A DNA stretch of 64,000 nt from JBBROS01 sp965213845 (GTDB taxonomy: Bacteria; Pseudomonadota; Alphaproteobacteria; Acetobacterales; Acetobacteraceae). The DNA lies in NCBI GenBank assembly GCA_965213845.1, contig CBDCAI010000004.1:1302001-1366000 (forward strand), read 5' to 3'. Below the pieces are notes generated by a model, which saw nothing but the letters and a program-made list of their open reading frames with translations, was not told the origin of the DNA and did not search any database. This document shows, piece after piece, positions 18,359 to 27,159 of this stretch (position 1 is the first letter of the stretch; every line of letters begins with the position of its first letter). Made by a program: the position numbers and the translations under genes.

Positions 18359-19548
18359 TTCGGCGTCTCCGGGGCAGGGGGTCGGGCGCGCAGGCGGTCG
18401 GCGGCGAAGGCACACAGCGCGCCCAGCAGCAGGATGGCGGCCATGGGGCGGGGCGTGCCGTCGGTCAGCAGGCCGACGAGGATGCCGGCCAGGGCGGCGA
18501 GGCAGAACTGGATGGTGCCCATCAGGGCCGAGGCGCTGCCGGCCTGGGCCGCGTTGCGGGACAGGGCGCCGACGGTGGTGTTGGGGATGATGAAGCCCAT
18601 CGAGGCCAGCGAGAGCATGACCGGCCCGACGACCGCGGCCGGGCCGCCGCGCCCGAGCAGCGCCAGCAGCAGCATGGCGGCGGCCGCGGCGACATAGACC
18701 ATCAGGGCGGCGCGGATGACGCGGGCGCCGCCGTAGCGGTGCATCAGTCCGGGGTTGACCTGGGTGGCGACGATGAACATGCCGGCGCTCATGCCGAACA
18801 GCATGCCGTATTGCGGCGGCGTGAAGCCGAAGTGCTGGATGAACACGGGCGAGGAGCCGCCGATGTAGCCGAACATGCCGAACATGCCGAAGCCGCCGGT
18901 GCAGGCGTAGGCGAGGAACACGCGGTCTCGCAGCAGGCCGACGAAGCGGGACAGGAGGCCGACCGCGCCGAGGCGGAGGCGGCGGGCGGGCGGCAGCGTG
19001 TCGGGCATGAAGGCCGCGACCAGCACGCAGCAGATGCCGCCATAGACGCTGGTGAACCAGAAGATCGCGTGCCAGGTCGAGAACCCCAGGACGAGGCCGC
19101 CGAGCGTGGGCGCCAGGATGGGGGCGGCGCCCATTACCAGCATCAGGCGCGACATCAGCCGGGCGGCGGCGTGGCCGTCGGCCAGGTCACGGACGATGGC
19201 GCGGGGGATGACCATGCTGGCCGAGCCGCCGAAGGCCGCGATGAAGCGCATGACGGAGAGGGTGGTGAGATCGGGCGCCAGGGCGCACCCGGCGTTGGCG
19301 AGCGTGTAGACCAGGGTGCCGACGATCAGCGGGCCGCGGCGGCCGAAGCGGTCGGCGAGCGACCCCTGGGTGATCTGCCCGATGGCGAGCCCGGCGAACC
19401 AGGTGGCGAGCGTGATCTGCGCCGTGCCCGGCCGCCCGCCCAGGCTTGCCTCGATGGCGGGAAAGGCCGGCAGGTACATGTCGGTGGAGAGCGGGCCGGT
19501 CGCACTGAGGAAGCCGAGCAGGATGGGCAGCCAGGTCGGGTAGGGCAT
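18355..19548 (-). CDS. MFS transporter, Bcr/CflA drug-resistance family
   Basis: A 397-residue, 12-helix major facilitator of the Bcr/CflA drug-export subfamily in the inner membrane. The first helix region contains LSTDMYLPAFPAIEASLG, the subfamily hallmark. The loop 2-3 motif GSLADRFGRRGPLIVG is the MFS motif A, and the helix 5 region GAAPILAPTLGG is motif C of antiporters. The ATG at 19548 (MPYPTW) is chosen over 19593 because the subfamily normally starts just before this first helix. It is the first gene of the minus-strand unit, so export of the product or protection from it may be part of that unit's job. Confidence 0.88.
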   Translation of the reverse strand: MPYPTWLPILLGFLSATGPLSTDMYLPAFPAIEASLGGRPGTAQITLATWFAGLAIGQITQGSLADRFGRRGPLIVGTLVYTLANAGCALAPDLTTLSVMRFIAAFGGSASMVIPRAIVRDLADGHAAARLMSRLMLVMGAAPILAPTLGGLVLGFSTWHAIFWFTSVYGGICCVLVAAFMPDTLPPARRLRLGAVGLLSRFVGLLRDRVFLAYACTGGFGMFGMFGYIGGSSPVFIQHFGFTPPQYGMLFGMSAGMFIVATQVNPGLMHRYGGARVIRAALMVYVAAAAAMLLLALLGRGGPAAVVGPVMLSLASMGFIIPNTTVGALSRNAAQAGSASALMGTIQFCLAALAGILVGLLTDGTPRPMAAILLLGALCAFAADRLRARPPAPETPK

Positions 19549-19645
19549 GGCGGGTTGTCGCACTTTACCGCGGTGCAGCATACTGGTGACCATGGCGCGC
19601 CGGGCGGCCGGGGCCGCCTGTCCAGTTGTTCAGGTCGCGCCTCGA

Positions 19646-21559
19646 TCAATTCCCCGCCTTGCGGGCCGCGTCGGTCTTGGCGGCGAGTGCCGGGTCGACC
19701 CACCAGCTGTCGAGCACGAAGCCGTCGCGAAGGGGGGTGGGGGTGCGGGCGAAGCGGTTCCAGGCGGCGATCTTGAAGACCGTGTCGTGCCAGTTGGGCA
19801 CCATGTACCAGCCGCGCAGCAGCAGGCGGTCCAGTGCGCGCGTGGCGGCGGTCAACGTCGGGCGGTCCGGGGCGGCGATGGCGGCGTCGACCAGGCTGTC
19901 GATGGCCTTGTCGCAGACCCCGGCGAGGTTGCTGCTGCCTTCCGTGGTCGCGCCGACGCAGGAATAGGCGTCGCGCAGCTCGTTGCCCGGCAGGTCGCTG
20001 CCCGGGTAGATCATGGTCGTCATGTCGAAGTCGAAGGCGTCGGTCAGCCGTTCGAACTGGGCGCTGTCGACGGTGCGGATGGCCACCTCGAGCCCCAGGC
20101 GCTGCAGCCACTCCTTGTAGGGCAGGGCGATGCGCTCCAGCGTCGGGTCGTTGAGCAGGATGGTGAAGGCCATCGGCTTGCCGGCCGCGTCCACCAGCTT
20201 GCGGTCGCGGATGGTCCAGCCGGCCTCCTTCAGCAGCGCCAGGGCGCGGCGCAGGCCCTCGCGGTTGTTGCCGGACCCGTCGGTGGCGGCCAGGGTGAAC
20301 GGCTCGGTGAAGACGGCGGGGGGCAGCTGGGCGCGGAACGGCTCCAGCAGCGTGCGCTCGGCGTTGTCGGGCAGGCCCTTGGCCTCGTTGGCGGTGTTGC
20401 CGAAGTAGCTGCTGGTGCGGGCATAGGCGCCGTAGAACAGGTTCTTGTTCATCCACTCGAAGTCGAAGACCTGGCCCAGCGCCTCGCGCACCCTCGGGTC
20501 CTTGAACGGCTCGCGGCGGGTGTTGAACACCCAGCCCTGGATGCCGAGCGGCAGTTTGTGCGGGATCGCCTCCTTCACCACGAGGCCGCTGCCCACGGCG
20601 GGGAAGTCGTAGGCGGTGGACCACTGCTTGCTGATGTTCTCCTGCCGCCAGTCGATCTGCCCGGCCTTGAAGGCCTGGAACAGCACCGTGGGATCCCGGA
20701 AGTACTCGATGCGGACGCGGTCGAAGTTGAAGAAGCCACGGCCCGTGGGGCGGTCGCGCGCCCACCAGTCGGGGTTGCGCACATAGGTGACGGTGCGGCC
20801 CAGCTCGAAGCTCTCGACCTTGTAGGGGCCGGAGCCCAGCGGGGGCTCGGTCAGCGGGCGGGTGAAGTCGCGCGTGGCCCACCAGTGCTTTGGCATGACG
20901 GGCAGGCCGCCCATCATCAGGGGCAGCTCGCGGTTCTGGTTGGACTTGAAGTGGAACACGACCCGGCGCGGGCCCTCGGCCACCGCGTCCTGCACGTCGG
21001 CATAGGCGACGCGGACGGAGGGGCGGCCTTTTTCCATGAGGGTCTGGAAGGTCCAGACCACGTCCTCGGCGGTCACGGGGTGGCCGTCGGCGAAGCGGGC
21101 CTCGGGGCGCAGCTCGAAGGCGATCCACATGCGGTCGGCCGGCAGCTCGATGGTTTCGGCCAGGTGGCCGTAGCCGGTCGCGACCTCGTCGGCGGAACCG
21201 GTCAGCAGGGTTTCCCAGACATGGCCGCCGGCGCTGCCGGATTCCGTGCCGCCGACGCCCGGCTGCCAGCGTGCACCCAGGCCCTGGGCCGCGTTGCCGC
21301 GCAGGATATAGGGATTGAAGCCGTCGAAGCTGCCGATGGCGCCGAAGACGACCTCGCCGCCCTTGGGCGCGTCGGGGTTGACGTAGGGGAAGTGGGGGAA
21401 GTCGGGCGGCAGGGCCGGGGTGCCCAGGATGGTGAGCGCGTGGCTGCGGATGGTCGGCTGGGTGGGGGCGGGGGCGGGGTTGGGGGCTTGGGCGAAGGCG
21501 GGGCCGGTCAGGGCGTGCACCGACAGGGTCAGCAGGACGAGCAGGGTGCGGCGGATCAT
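19646..21559 (-). CDS. ABC transporter substrate-binding protein, YejA-like (SBP family 5)
   Basis: A 637-residue periplasmic extracellular solute-binding protein of family 5, closest in style to YejA (peptide/microcin uptake). The signal peptide MIRRTLLVLLTLSVHALTG ends around AFAQ. YejA-type features include FPYVNPDAPKGGEVVFGAIG and FNPYILRGNAAQGL near the mature N-terminus and the WVFNTRREPFKDPRVREAL block. Its ATG overlaps the upstream hisN-like stop (ATGA). The permease and ATPase partners are not next to it, so it would have to use a transporter encoded elsewhere. Confidence 0.87.
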   Translation of the reverse strand: MIRRTLLVLLTLSVHALTGPAFAQAPNPAPAPTQPTIRSHALTILGTPALPPDFPHFPYVNPDAPKGGEVVFGAIGSFDGFNPYILRGNAAQGLGARWQPGVGGTESGSAGGHVWETLLTGSADEVATGYGHLAETIELPADRMWIAFELRPEARFADGHPVTAEDVVWTFQTLMEKGRPSVRVAYADVQDAVAEGPRRVVFHFKSNQNRELPLMMGGLPVMPKHWWATRDFTRPLTEPPLGSGPYKVESFELGRTVTYVRNPDWWARDRPTGRGFFNFDRVRIEYFRDPTVLFQAFKAGQIDWRQENISKQWSTAYDFPAVGSGLVVKEAIPHKLPLGIQGWVFNTRREPFKDPRVREALGQVFDFEWMNKNLFYGAYARTSSYFGNTANEAKGLPDNAERTLLEPFRAQLPPAVFTEPFTLAATDGSGNNREGLRRALALLKEAGWTIRDRKLVDAAGKPMAFTILLNDPTLERIALPYKEWLQRLGLEVAIRTVDSAQFERLTDAFDFDMTTMIYPGSDLPGNELRDAYSCVGATTEGSSNLAGVCDKAIDSLVDAAIAAPDRPTLTAATRALDRLLLRGWYMVPNWHDTVFKIAAWNRFARTPTPLRDGFVLDSWWVDPALAAKTDAARKAGN

Positions 21560-22350
21560 GGTGTCTCCCCGAGGCGGGCGATGGCGGGTTGGAGCAGGGC
21601 CGGGTCGCCGACGGCGAGGACGCGGCCCCGGGATTCCAGCGTGAGGGGGGCGCCGGTCCAGTCGGTCATGCGGCCGCCGGCGCCCTCGACGATGGGCACG
21701 AGCGCGGCCCAGTCCCAGGGTTTCAGGCCGGCCTCGGCGATGATGTCGATGCCGCCCAGGGCGATCAGGCCGTAGGCGTAGCAGTCGCCGCCCCAGGTGG
21801 TCCGGCGCGTGGCGGCCTGGAGGCTGCGGAAGGCGGCGGTTTCGGCCGGGTCGAAGATCTCGGGCGCGGTGCAGGACAGCTCCGCCTCGTCGAGCGCGGG
21901 GCAGGGCCGGGTGCCGACCTGGCCGAAGGGGCCGCGGAAGGTGGTGGGGCGGCCCCGGACGCCGATCCAGCGTTCGCCCGAGATGGGCTGGTCGAGGATG
22001 CCGAGGATGGGGCGTCCCTCGTGCAGCAGCGCGATGAGCGTGCCGAAGATCGGGCGGCCGGTGATGAAGGCGCGGGTGCCGTCGATGGGGTCGAGCACCC
22101 AGCGGTAGGGCGCGTCGGGGCGCTCGAGGCCGAACTCCTCGCCCTCGATGCCGTGGCCGGGGCAGCGTTCGCCCAGCAGGGCGCGCATGGCCTGCTCGGC
22201 GGTGCGGTCGGCCAGGGTGACGGGGCTGCGGTCGGCCTTGAGCTCGGCCGCCAGCGTCTTGCGGTAGAAGGGGCGGATGACGGCGGCGGCCACGTCGGCG
22301 GCGTGGGTGGCGGCTTCGAGCAGGCCGGGCAGAAGGGTGGGGTCGGTCAG
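21556..22350 (-). CDS. hisN: Inositol monophosphatase-family phosphatase, HisN-like
   Basis: A ~264-residue Mg-dependent phosphatase of the IMPase family; alphaproteobacterial members of this type act as histidinol-phosphatase. Metal-site motifs are visible: GIEGEEFG (Glu), VLDPIDGTRAFITG (the DPxDGT signature) and the C-terminal KPWDWAALVPIVEGAGG (WD motif). The coding frame is open far upstream into the kdsB promoter region, but no ATG, GTG or TTG is found near the expected N-terminus. The best fit is a CTG at 22350, 8 bp after CGAGGG, giving MTDPTLLPGLLEAA. I am unsure of the start. It is divergent from kdsB with about 380 bp between them. Confidence 0.8.
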   Translation of the reverse strand: MTDPTLLPGLLEAATHAADVAAAVIRPFYRKTLAAELKADRSPVTLADRTAEQAMRALLGERCPGHGIEGEEFGLERPDAPYRWVLDPIDGTRAFITGRPIFGTLIALLHEGRPILGILDQPISGERWIGVRGRPTTFRGPFGQVGTRPCPALDEAELSCTAPEIFDPAETAAFRSLQAATRRTTWGGDCYAYGLIALGGIDIIAEAGLKPWDWAALVPIVEGAGGRMTDWTGAPLTLESRGRVLAVGDPALLQPAIARLGETP

Positions 22351-22730
22351 GGTGCGGCCCTCGAGGGTGTTCGGGGGCTGAGGCTGGCGGACGCGTGCGG
22401 GGATTGCAACACGCCGGCCGGCTGACGCCCGGCTGACGCCCGGCTGACGGCAGAGCGTTCTCCTGAACGCTTCTGCACGCGGTCCAGGAGAAGGGGAATC
22501 ACGGAGACACGACGGACGCGGAGAGGGGCGGCGGGACGGGGCGCCGTTCCGACCCGGTCGGCGTCGGTGCTGCGTGCGCTTCGATCGTTGCTTCGCGGCC
22601 TTCGTGTCCTCGTGGTCCGGCGTCCCGGTTCGTCCCACAGGGCGTGGGGCCCGGCGTTGCGCCGGGCGGGGCCGGTACGTAAGGTGCCGGCTTCCTGGGC
22701 CCGGCCCGATCCTGTCGCGAAGCATCCACA
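22351..22730. other. Intergenic region between divergent hisN-like and kdsB genes, with repeats
   Basis: No gene is convincing in these 380 bases. The stretch holds an 11-bp tandem repeat (22418-22450) and a CACGGAGACAC...GCGGAGAG element near 22501-22526, plus TTCGTGTCCTCGTGG about 22604. These look like parts of a dispersed intergenic repeat also seen near 53774. It must also carry the promoters of both flanking genes, but I could not pick a clear -35/-10 pair. Confidence 0.6.
22418..22450 (+). repeat. 11-bp tandem repeat, 3 copies
   Basis: Three copies of CCGGCTGACGC (the last ends in G) lie in the intergenic region upstream of the hisN-like gene. The period is not a multiple of three, which fits a non-coding location. 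Confidence 0.85.
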
Positions 22731-23468
22731 TTGAACCCCATCATCGTCATCCCGTCCCGCATGGCGTCGACGCGCCTGCCGGGCAAGCCGCTGGCTGAGA
22801 TCGCGGGGCGGGCCATGATCCTGCATGTGCTGGACCGGGCGCGGGAGGCCGATGTGGGGCCGGTGGCGGTGGCCTGCGCGGACGAGGCGATCGCCGATGC
22901 GGTGCGGCGGGACGGGGGGATCGCGGTGATGACGGACCCTTCGCTGCCTTCGGGCTCGGACCGGGTGCAGGCGGCGCTCGCGGTGCTGGACCCGCAGGGG
23001 TTCCACGACGTGGTGGTGAACCTGCAGGGCGACCTGCCGACGATCCCGGCGATGCAGCTGCGGGCGGTGCTGACGCCGCTTGCGGACCCGGCGGTGGACA
23101 TCGCGACGCTGGTCGCGCCGATCGAGACGGCCGAGGAGGCGGCGGCGCCGCAGGTGGTGAAGGCGGCCTGCGCCTTCGACCGCGGGCGCGCCGTGTCGCC
23201 GGCGTTGTATTTCAGCCGGGTGGCGATCCCGTCCGGCGCGGGGCCGCTGTGGCATCACATCGGCATCTACGCGTATCGCCGGGCGGCGCTGGCGCGGTTC
23301 GTCAGCCTGCCGGAAAGCCCGCTGGAGCGGCGGGAGAAGCTGGAGCAGCTGCGCGCGCTGGAGGCCGGGATGCGGATCGCGTGCGCCCGGGTGGACCACG
23401 CGCCGTTCGGGGTGGACACGCCGGACGACCTGGCCCGGGCGCGGGTGTTGTTGGGGGAAGCGGCATGA
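22731..23468 (+). CDS. kdsB: 3-deoxy-manno-octulosonate cytidylyltransferase (CMP-KDO synthetase)
   Basis: KdsB activates KDO with CTP to give CMP-KDO, the donor for the inner core of lipopolysaccharide. The 245-residue product has the family start IIVIPSRMASTRLPGKPL (nucleotide-binding loop), the ACADEAIADAV segment, LPSGSDRV (the conserved S-G-T/S-D-R motif), VNLQGDLP (metal-binding Asp) and the HHIGIYAYRRAAL block. The length matches the usual 240-260. The ATG is at 22731 with the conserved core at residue 4. Its stop overlaps pheA as ATGA. The gene supports a Gram-negative host with KDO-containing LPS. Confidence 0.95.
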   Translation: MNPIIVIPSRMASTRLPGKPLAEIAGRAMILHVLDRAREADVGPVAVACADEAIADAVRRDGGIAVMTDPSLPSGSDRVQAALAVLDPQGFHDVVVNLQGDLPTIPAMQLRAVLTPLADPAVDIATLVAPIETAEEAAAPQVVKAACAFDRGRAVSPALYFSRVAIPSGAGPLWHHIGIYAYRRAALARFVSLPESPLERREKLEQLRALEAGMRIACARVDHAPFGVDTPDDLARARVLLGEAA

Positions 23469-24313
23469 TCTCGTTCCAGGGCATCCCGGGCGCCTATTCG
23501 GACCTGGCCTGCCGCGACGCGTTCCCGGGGATGCCGACGCTGCCCTGCCACACCTTCGACCGGGCGATCGAGGCGGTGAAGACGGGCGAGGCGGAGGTGG
23601 CGATGCTGGCCTGCGAGAACAGCCTCGCGGGCCGGGTGCCCGACATCCACATGTTGCTGCCGGGCAGCGGACTGTCGATCATCGGCGAGCATTTCCAGCG
23701 GGTGGAGCACTGCCTGCTGGGGGTGAAGGGCACGCGGATCGACCAGATCGAGCGGGTACACTCGCATGCGGTGGCGCTGGGCCAGGTGCGCGGCATCCTG
23801 AAGGAGCTGGGGGCGGAGGCGGTGATCGAGGCGGACACGGCCGGGTCGGCGAAGCTGGTGGCCGAGTGGGGGCGGACGTCGGAGGCGGCGGTGGCGTCCA
23901 GTCTGGCGGCCGAGATCTACGGGCTCGAGGTGTTGCGGGCCAACGTGGAGGACGCGGCGCACAACACGACGCGGTTCTACGTGGCGGCGCTGCAGAAGCG
24001 CACGCCGCCGGCGGACACGCCGGGGCTGATGACGACGTTCGTGTTCCGTGTACGCAACGTTCCGGCCGCGCTGTACAAGGCGCTGGGCGGGTTCGCGACC
24101 AACGGCGTGAACATGACCCGGCTCGAGAGCTACATGCTGCACGGGCAGTTCACGGCGACGCAGTTCATGTGCGACGTGGACGGGCACCCGGAGCATCCGG
24201 GGCTGCGCCGGGCGCTGGAGGAGCTGGCGTTCTTCTCGGCGGAGACGCGGATCCTGGGCGTGTACCGGCGCTCGGGCTTCCGCGAGACGCAGGGCCGCTC
24301 GGGCGGCGACTGA
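23465..24313 (+). CDS. pheA: Prephenate dehydratase
   Basis: A 282-residue monofunctional prephenate dehydratase, converting prephenate to phenylpyruvate in phenylalanine synthesis. The catalytic domain spans ~1-180, with ISFQGIPGAYSDLA at the start, ACENSLAGRVPDIH in the middle and NTTRFYVAAL at the end. It is followed by an ACT regulatory domain (TTFVFRVRNVPAALYKAL ... NMTRLESYML) that normally binds phenylalanine for feedback control. There is no chorismate mutase domain, as usual in alphaproteobacteria. The ATG overlaps the kdsB stop by four bases; the kdsB-pheA order is seen in related alphaproteobacteria. Confidence 0.94.
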   Translation: MISFQGIPGAYSDLACRDAFPGMPTLPCHTFDRAIEAVKTGEAEVAMLACENSLAGRVPDIHMLLPGSGLSIIGEHFQRVEHCLLGVKGTRIDQIERVHSHAVALGQVRGILKELGAEAVIEADTAGSAKLVAEWGRTSEAAVASSLAAEIYGLEVLRANVEDAAHNTTRFYVAALQKRTPPADTPGLMTTFVFRVRNVPAALYKALGGFATNGVNMTRLESYMLHGQFTATQFMCDVDGHPEHPGLRRALEELAFFSAETRILGVYRRSGFRETQGRSGGD

Positions 24314-24347
24314 ACCAGGGTTCGAAGCAACAACAAGGGAGGCTGGG

Positions 24348-25088
24348 ATGGCGGGTTTCGCGGTGGTGACGGGGGCCGGCAGCGGCGTGGGGCGGGCGAG
24401 CGCGCAGGCGCTGGCCAAGGCGGGGTGGCACGTGGCGCTGGTCGGACGCCGGGCGGACGCGCTGGCCGAGACGGCGGGGGGCGACACGGACACGTTCATG
24501 GCGCTGCCGCTCGATGTGTCGGACCCCAGGGCGGTGGCGGCGGCGTTCGCGGCGGTGAAGGCGAAGTGGGGGCGGCTGGACCTGCTGTTCAACAACGCCG
24601 GCAGCGGCACCCCGGCCGTGACGCCGGACGAGCTGGACGTGGAGAAGTGGCTGGCGGTGGTGGGGGTGAACCTGAACGGCAGCTTCTTCTGTGCGCGGGA
24701 GGCGTTCGGGATCATGCGGCACCAGGTGCCGATGGGCGGCCGGATCATCAACAACGGCAGTATCTCCGCGCATACGCCACGGCCCGGCAGCATCGCCTAC
24801 ACCACCACCAAGCACGCCATCACGGGGCTGACGAAGACGCTGTCGCTGGATGGGCGGCCGTTCGACATCGTGGCGAGCCAGATCGATATCGGCAACGCCG
24901 TGACGCCGATGACGGAGCGCATGGTGAAAGGCGTGCCGCAGCCGAACGGGGAGATGGTGGCCGAGGCCCGGATGGACGTGGCGCATGTGGCGGACATGGT
25001 GGTGCACATCGCGGCCCTGCCGTTGGACGCCAACGTGCACACGGTGACGATCATGGCGTCCAAGATGCCGTTCCTGGGCCGCGGCTGA
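24348..25088 (+). CDS. SDR family oxidoreductase
   Basis: A 246-residue classical SDR. It has the glycine motif VTGAGSGVGRA (residues 7-17), NNAG (~83-86), catalytic Ser in NNGSISAHTP and the YTTTK catalytic Tyr/Lys pair. A good ribosome site (AAGGGAGG) precedes the ATG at 24348. It lies 34 bp after pheA and may be in the same transcript. The substrate cannot be inferred. The lack of the usual C-terminal NGG segment and the QIDIGNAVTPMTERM block place it with poorly characterised SDRs. Confidence 0.85.
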   Translation: MAGFAVVTGAGSGVGRASAQALAKAGWHVALVGRRADALAETAGGDTDTFMALPLDVSDPRAVAAAFAAVKAKWGRLDLLFNNAGSGTPAVTPDELDVEKWLAVVGVNLNGSFFCAREAFGIMRHQVPMGGRIINNGSISAHTPRPGSIAYTTTKHAITGLTKTLSLDGRPFDIVASQIDIGNAVTPMTERMVKGVPQPNGEMVAEARMDVAHVADMVVHIAALPLDANVHTVTIMASKMPFLGRG

Positions 25089-25151
25089 GGGTCGCCTTTA
25101 GGGGTCCGTTAACCCTCGTCTCGTAATCTGATCCTCGACAAGGGAGATTGG

Positions 25152-25523
25152 ATGATGCGGGACACGGTGATGGACAAGACGGTCACGGACATGGCGGTCG
25201 GGATGTCGAAGACGGGATCCGCGACGACCCCGACCCCGACTGCTGGCGCTGCGCTGGGCTGGCCCGTGGAGCGGGAGCGTCGTCGCCCGGGCCGCGCGGC
25301 GAGCGTCAGCCCGGAGCTGATCGCCTTGATGCGGGAGCCGGCGTCGCACGCGGCCCGGCTGCGGGTGGCGCTATATGACGCGCCGGGGTTCGTTCTCCCG
25401 ACCCACGACACGCTGCGCCCGCCCCGCGCGACGGGGTTCCCGCTGCGGGTGGCCGTGGCGGTGGTGGGGGCGGGCGCCGGGTGGGCCGCGGTGTTCCAGG
25501 CGATGTGCTGGGCCTGGGGCTGA
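25152..25523 (+). CDS. Uncharacterised small protein, probably membrane-associated C-terminus
   Basis: I do not recognise this 123-residue product. It starts with ATG ATG behind AAGGGAG (25139-25145). The N-terminal half is Thr/Arg-rich and probably disordered, followed by VSPELIALMREPASHAARLRVALYDAPGF and a hydrophobic C-terminal segment (VAVAVVGAGAGWAAVFQAMCW) that could be a single membrane helix. It ends 29 bp before the convergent old-yellow-enzyme gene. The strong ribosome site and a lower-GC leader (25090-25150) support a real gene; the unusual composition keeps confidence moderate. Confidence 0.5.
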   Translation: MMRDTVMDKTVTDMAVGMSKTGSATTPTPTAGAALGWPVERERRRPGRAASVSPELIALMREPASHAARLRVALYDAPGFVLPTHDTLRPPRATGFPLRVAVAVVGAGAGWAAVFQAMCWAWG

Positions 25524-25551
25524 TGCCCGACAGCAGCCCCAGGCCCATGGT

Positions 25552-26628
25552 TCACGCGGCGGCGGGGTAGTCGATGTAGCCCTCGGCGCCCTGGCTGTAC
25601 CAGGTCTTCGCGTCGTCCCTGGCCACCGGCAGGCCGGCCGCCAGGCGGTGCGGCAGGTCGGGGTTGGCGATGAAGGGGCGGCCGAAGGCGATGGCGTCCG
25701 CCCGGCCGGCGTCCAGCGCGGCCTGGCCCTTCGCCTGGTCGTAGTCGGAGTTCAGGATCAACGGCCCGTGGAAGGCACGGTGGATCGCCGGCGCCACCGG
25801 GGGGACCGCGGCCTTGCCGAAGGTGCCGTCGAAGCCGGGTTCCCGCAGCTCGAGGAAGGCGATGCCCAGGGCGGACAGGGCGGCGGCGGCGGCGGCGAAC
25901 AGGGCCACGGGGTCGCTGTCGTCGGCGCCCTGGCTGTTGCCGTTGGGCGAAAGGCGGACACCGGTGCGGTCGGCGCCGATGGTCTCGGCCACGGCACGGG
26001 TGACGTCGATCAGCAGGCGGATGCGGTTCTCGACGGGCCCGCCATAGGCGTCGGTCCTGAGGTTGGAGTTGTCGCGCAGGAACTGGTCGATCAGGTAGCC
26101 GTTCGCCGCATGGACCTGCACGCCGTCGAACCCGGCCGCCATGGCGTTGCGGGCGGCCGCGCGATAGCTCTCGATCAGCGCCGGGATCTCGGCAAGCTCC
26201 AGCGCGCGGGCCTGGGTGTAGGGCGCCTTGCCTTCGTAGGTGTGGGCCTGGTCGGGCGCGGTGGTGGCCGAGGACGAGACCGGGGCCTGGCCGTCCAGGA
26301 AGCTCGGATGCACCAGCCGTCCCATGTGCCACAGCTGCGAGACGATGCGCCCGCCGGCTTCGTGCACGGCATGGGTGACGGGCCGCCAGGCCTCGACCTG
26401 GTCCGCGGTCCAGATGCCCGGCGCGTAGGGCCAGCCCATGCCCTGCCGGCTGATGCCGGTCGCTTCCGTGATGATCAGCCCGGCGCCAGCGCGCTGCCGG
26501 TAGTACTCCACCATCAGCGGCGTGGGCACGTGGTCCCGCGTGCTGCGGCCCCGGGTGAGCGGGGCCATGAGGATGCGGTTCGGGGCCTGGATGGCGCCGA
26601 GGCGGATGGGATCGAGCAGCGATGGCAT
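25552..26628 (-). CDS. Old yellow enzyme-family alkene reductase (NemA-like)
   Basis: A 358-residue single-domain FMN ene-reductase, which reduces activated C=C bonds or nitro-esters using NAD(P)H. Visible landmarks are the N-terminal barrel LGAIQAPNRILMAPLTRGRS, the catalytic/substrate His-x2-Asn in HAANGYLIDQFL, the DAYGGPVENRIRLL block, and the phosphate-binding end GRADAIAFGRPFIANPDLP. The long open frame continues upstream as a shadow; the ATG at 26628 (MPSLLDPIR) fits the family N-terminus. A DUF427 gene lies 47 bp upstream in the same direction and may be co-transcribed. Confidence 0.9.
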   Translation of the reverse strand: MPSLLDPIRLGAIQAPNRILMAPLTRGRSTRDHVPTPLMVEYYRQRAGAGLIITEATGISRQGMGWPYAPGIWTADQVEAWRPVTHAVHEAGGRIVSQLWHMGRLVHPSFLDGQAPVSSSATTAPDQAHTYEGKAPYTQARALELAEIPALIESYRAAARNAMAAGFDGVQVHAANGYLIDQFLRDNSNLRTDAYGGPVENRIRLLIDVTRAVAETIGADRTGVRLSPNGNSQGADDSDPVALFAAAAAALSALGIAFLELREPGFDGTFGKAAVPPVAPAIHRAFHGPLILNSDYDQAKGQAALDAGRADAIAFGRPFIANPDLPHRLAAGLPVARDDAKTWYSQGAEGYIDYPAAA

Positions 26629-26675
26629 CGTGATGTCCTTGAATTGGCAGGGATGGCGGGCCGGTCGGCGCCCGC

Positions 26676-27056
26676 TCAGGCCGTGCGGCCCTCGGTCAGG
26701 TCGACCCTGTCGGGGTAGAAGGCGAGGTGGCCCCGGAGGGCCGCGACGGCCGGGAACGGCGCGTCGTAGGTCCATACGGCGTTGGCCGAGCCTTCGCCCC
26801 CGAGCGGGATGTCGAAGTAGCCGCAGTCGCCCTTGTAGGGGCAGTAGGTCGCATGCGGGGTCGGCCGGAGCAGGGCCATGTCGACGTCGGCGCGCGGGAT
26901 GTAGTGGACGGGCGGATAGGCGGCTTCCCGCACGGTCAGGGCCCGGCGCGTGTCGGCGACGACGCGGCCGGCCACGGTGATGCGGACGTGGCCGGGGTGC
27001 GGCTCGATCGTCAACGGGTGGTCGGGTCCGGGGGTCTTGATGGGTCGGGACGTCAT
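26676..27056 (-). CDS. DUF427 domain-containing protein
   Basis: A 126-residue protein that fills a single DUF427 domain: RVVADTRRALTVREAAYPPVHYIPR, then TYCPYKGDCGYFDI and NAVWTYDAPFP, all characteristic of the family. The biochemical function is not established. The small beta fold and conserved Tyr/Cys/Lys cluster suggest ligand binding. It is divergent from the nucleoside transporter and upstream of the ene-reductase. Confidence 0.88.
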   Translation of the reverse strand: MTSRPIKTPGPDHPLTIEPHPGHVRITVAGRVVADTRRALTVREAAYPPVHYIPRADVDMALLRPTPHATYCPYKGDCGYFDIPLGGEGSANAVWTYDAPFPAVAALRGHLAFYPDRVDLTEGRTA

Positions 27057-27159
27057 GCGATGAACCTGTCGTGGGGGACGGAGATGGAATGCCGTGCCCC
27101 GGTTTGTAAGCGTGTGCGGCGGGGCTGGGCGGCATCGTGATATCGGTTATGGTCGTGGG

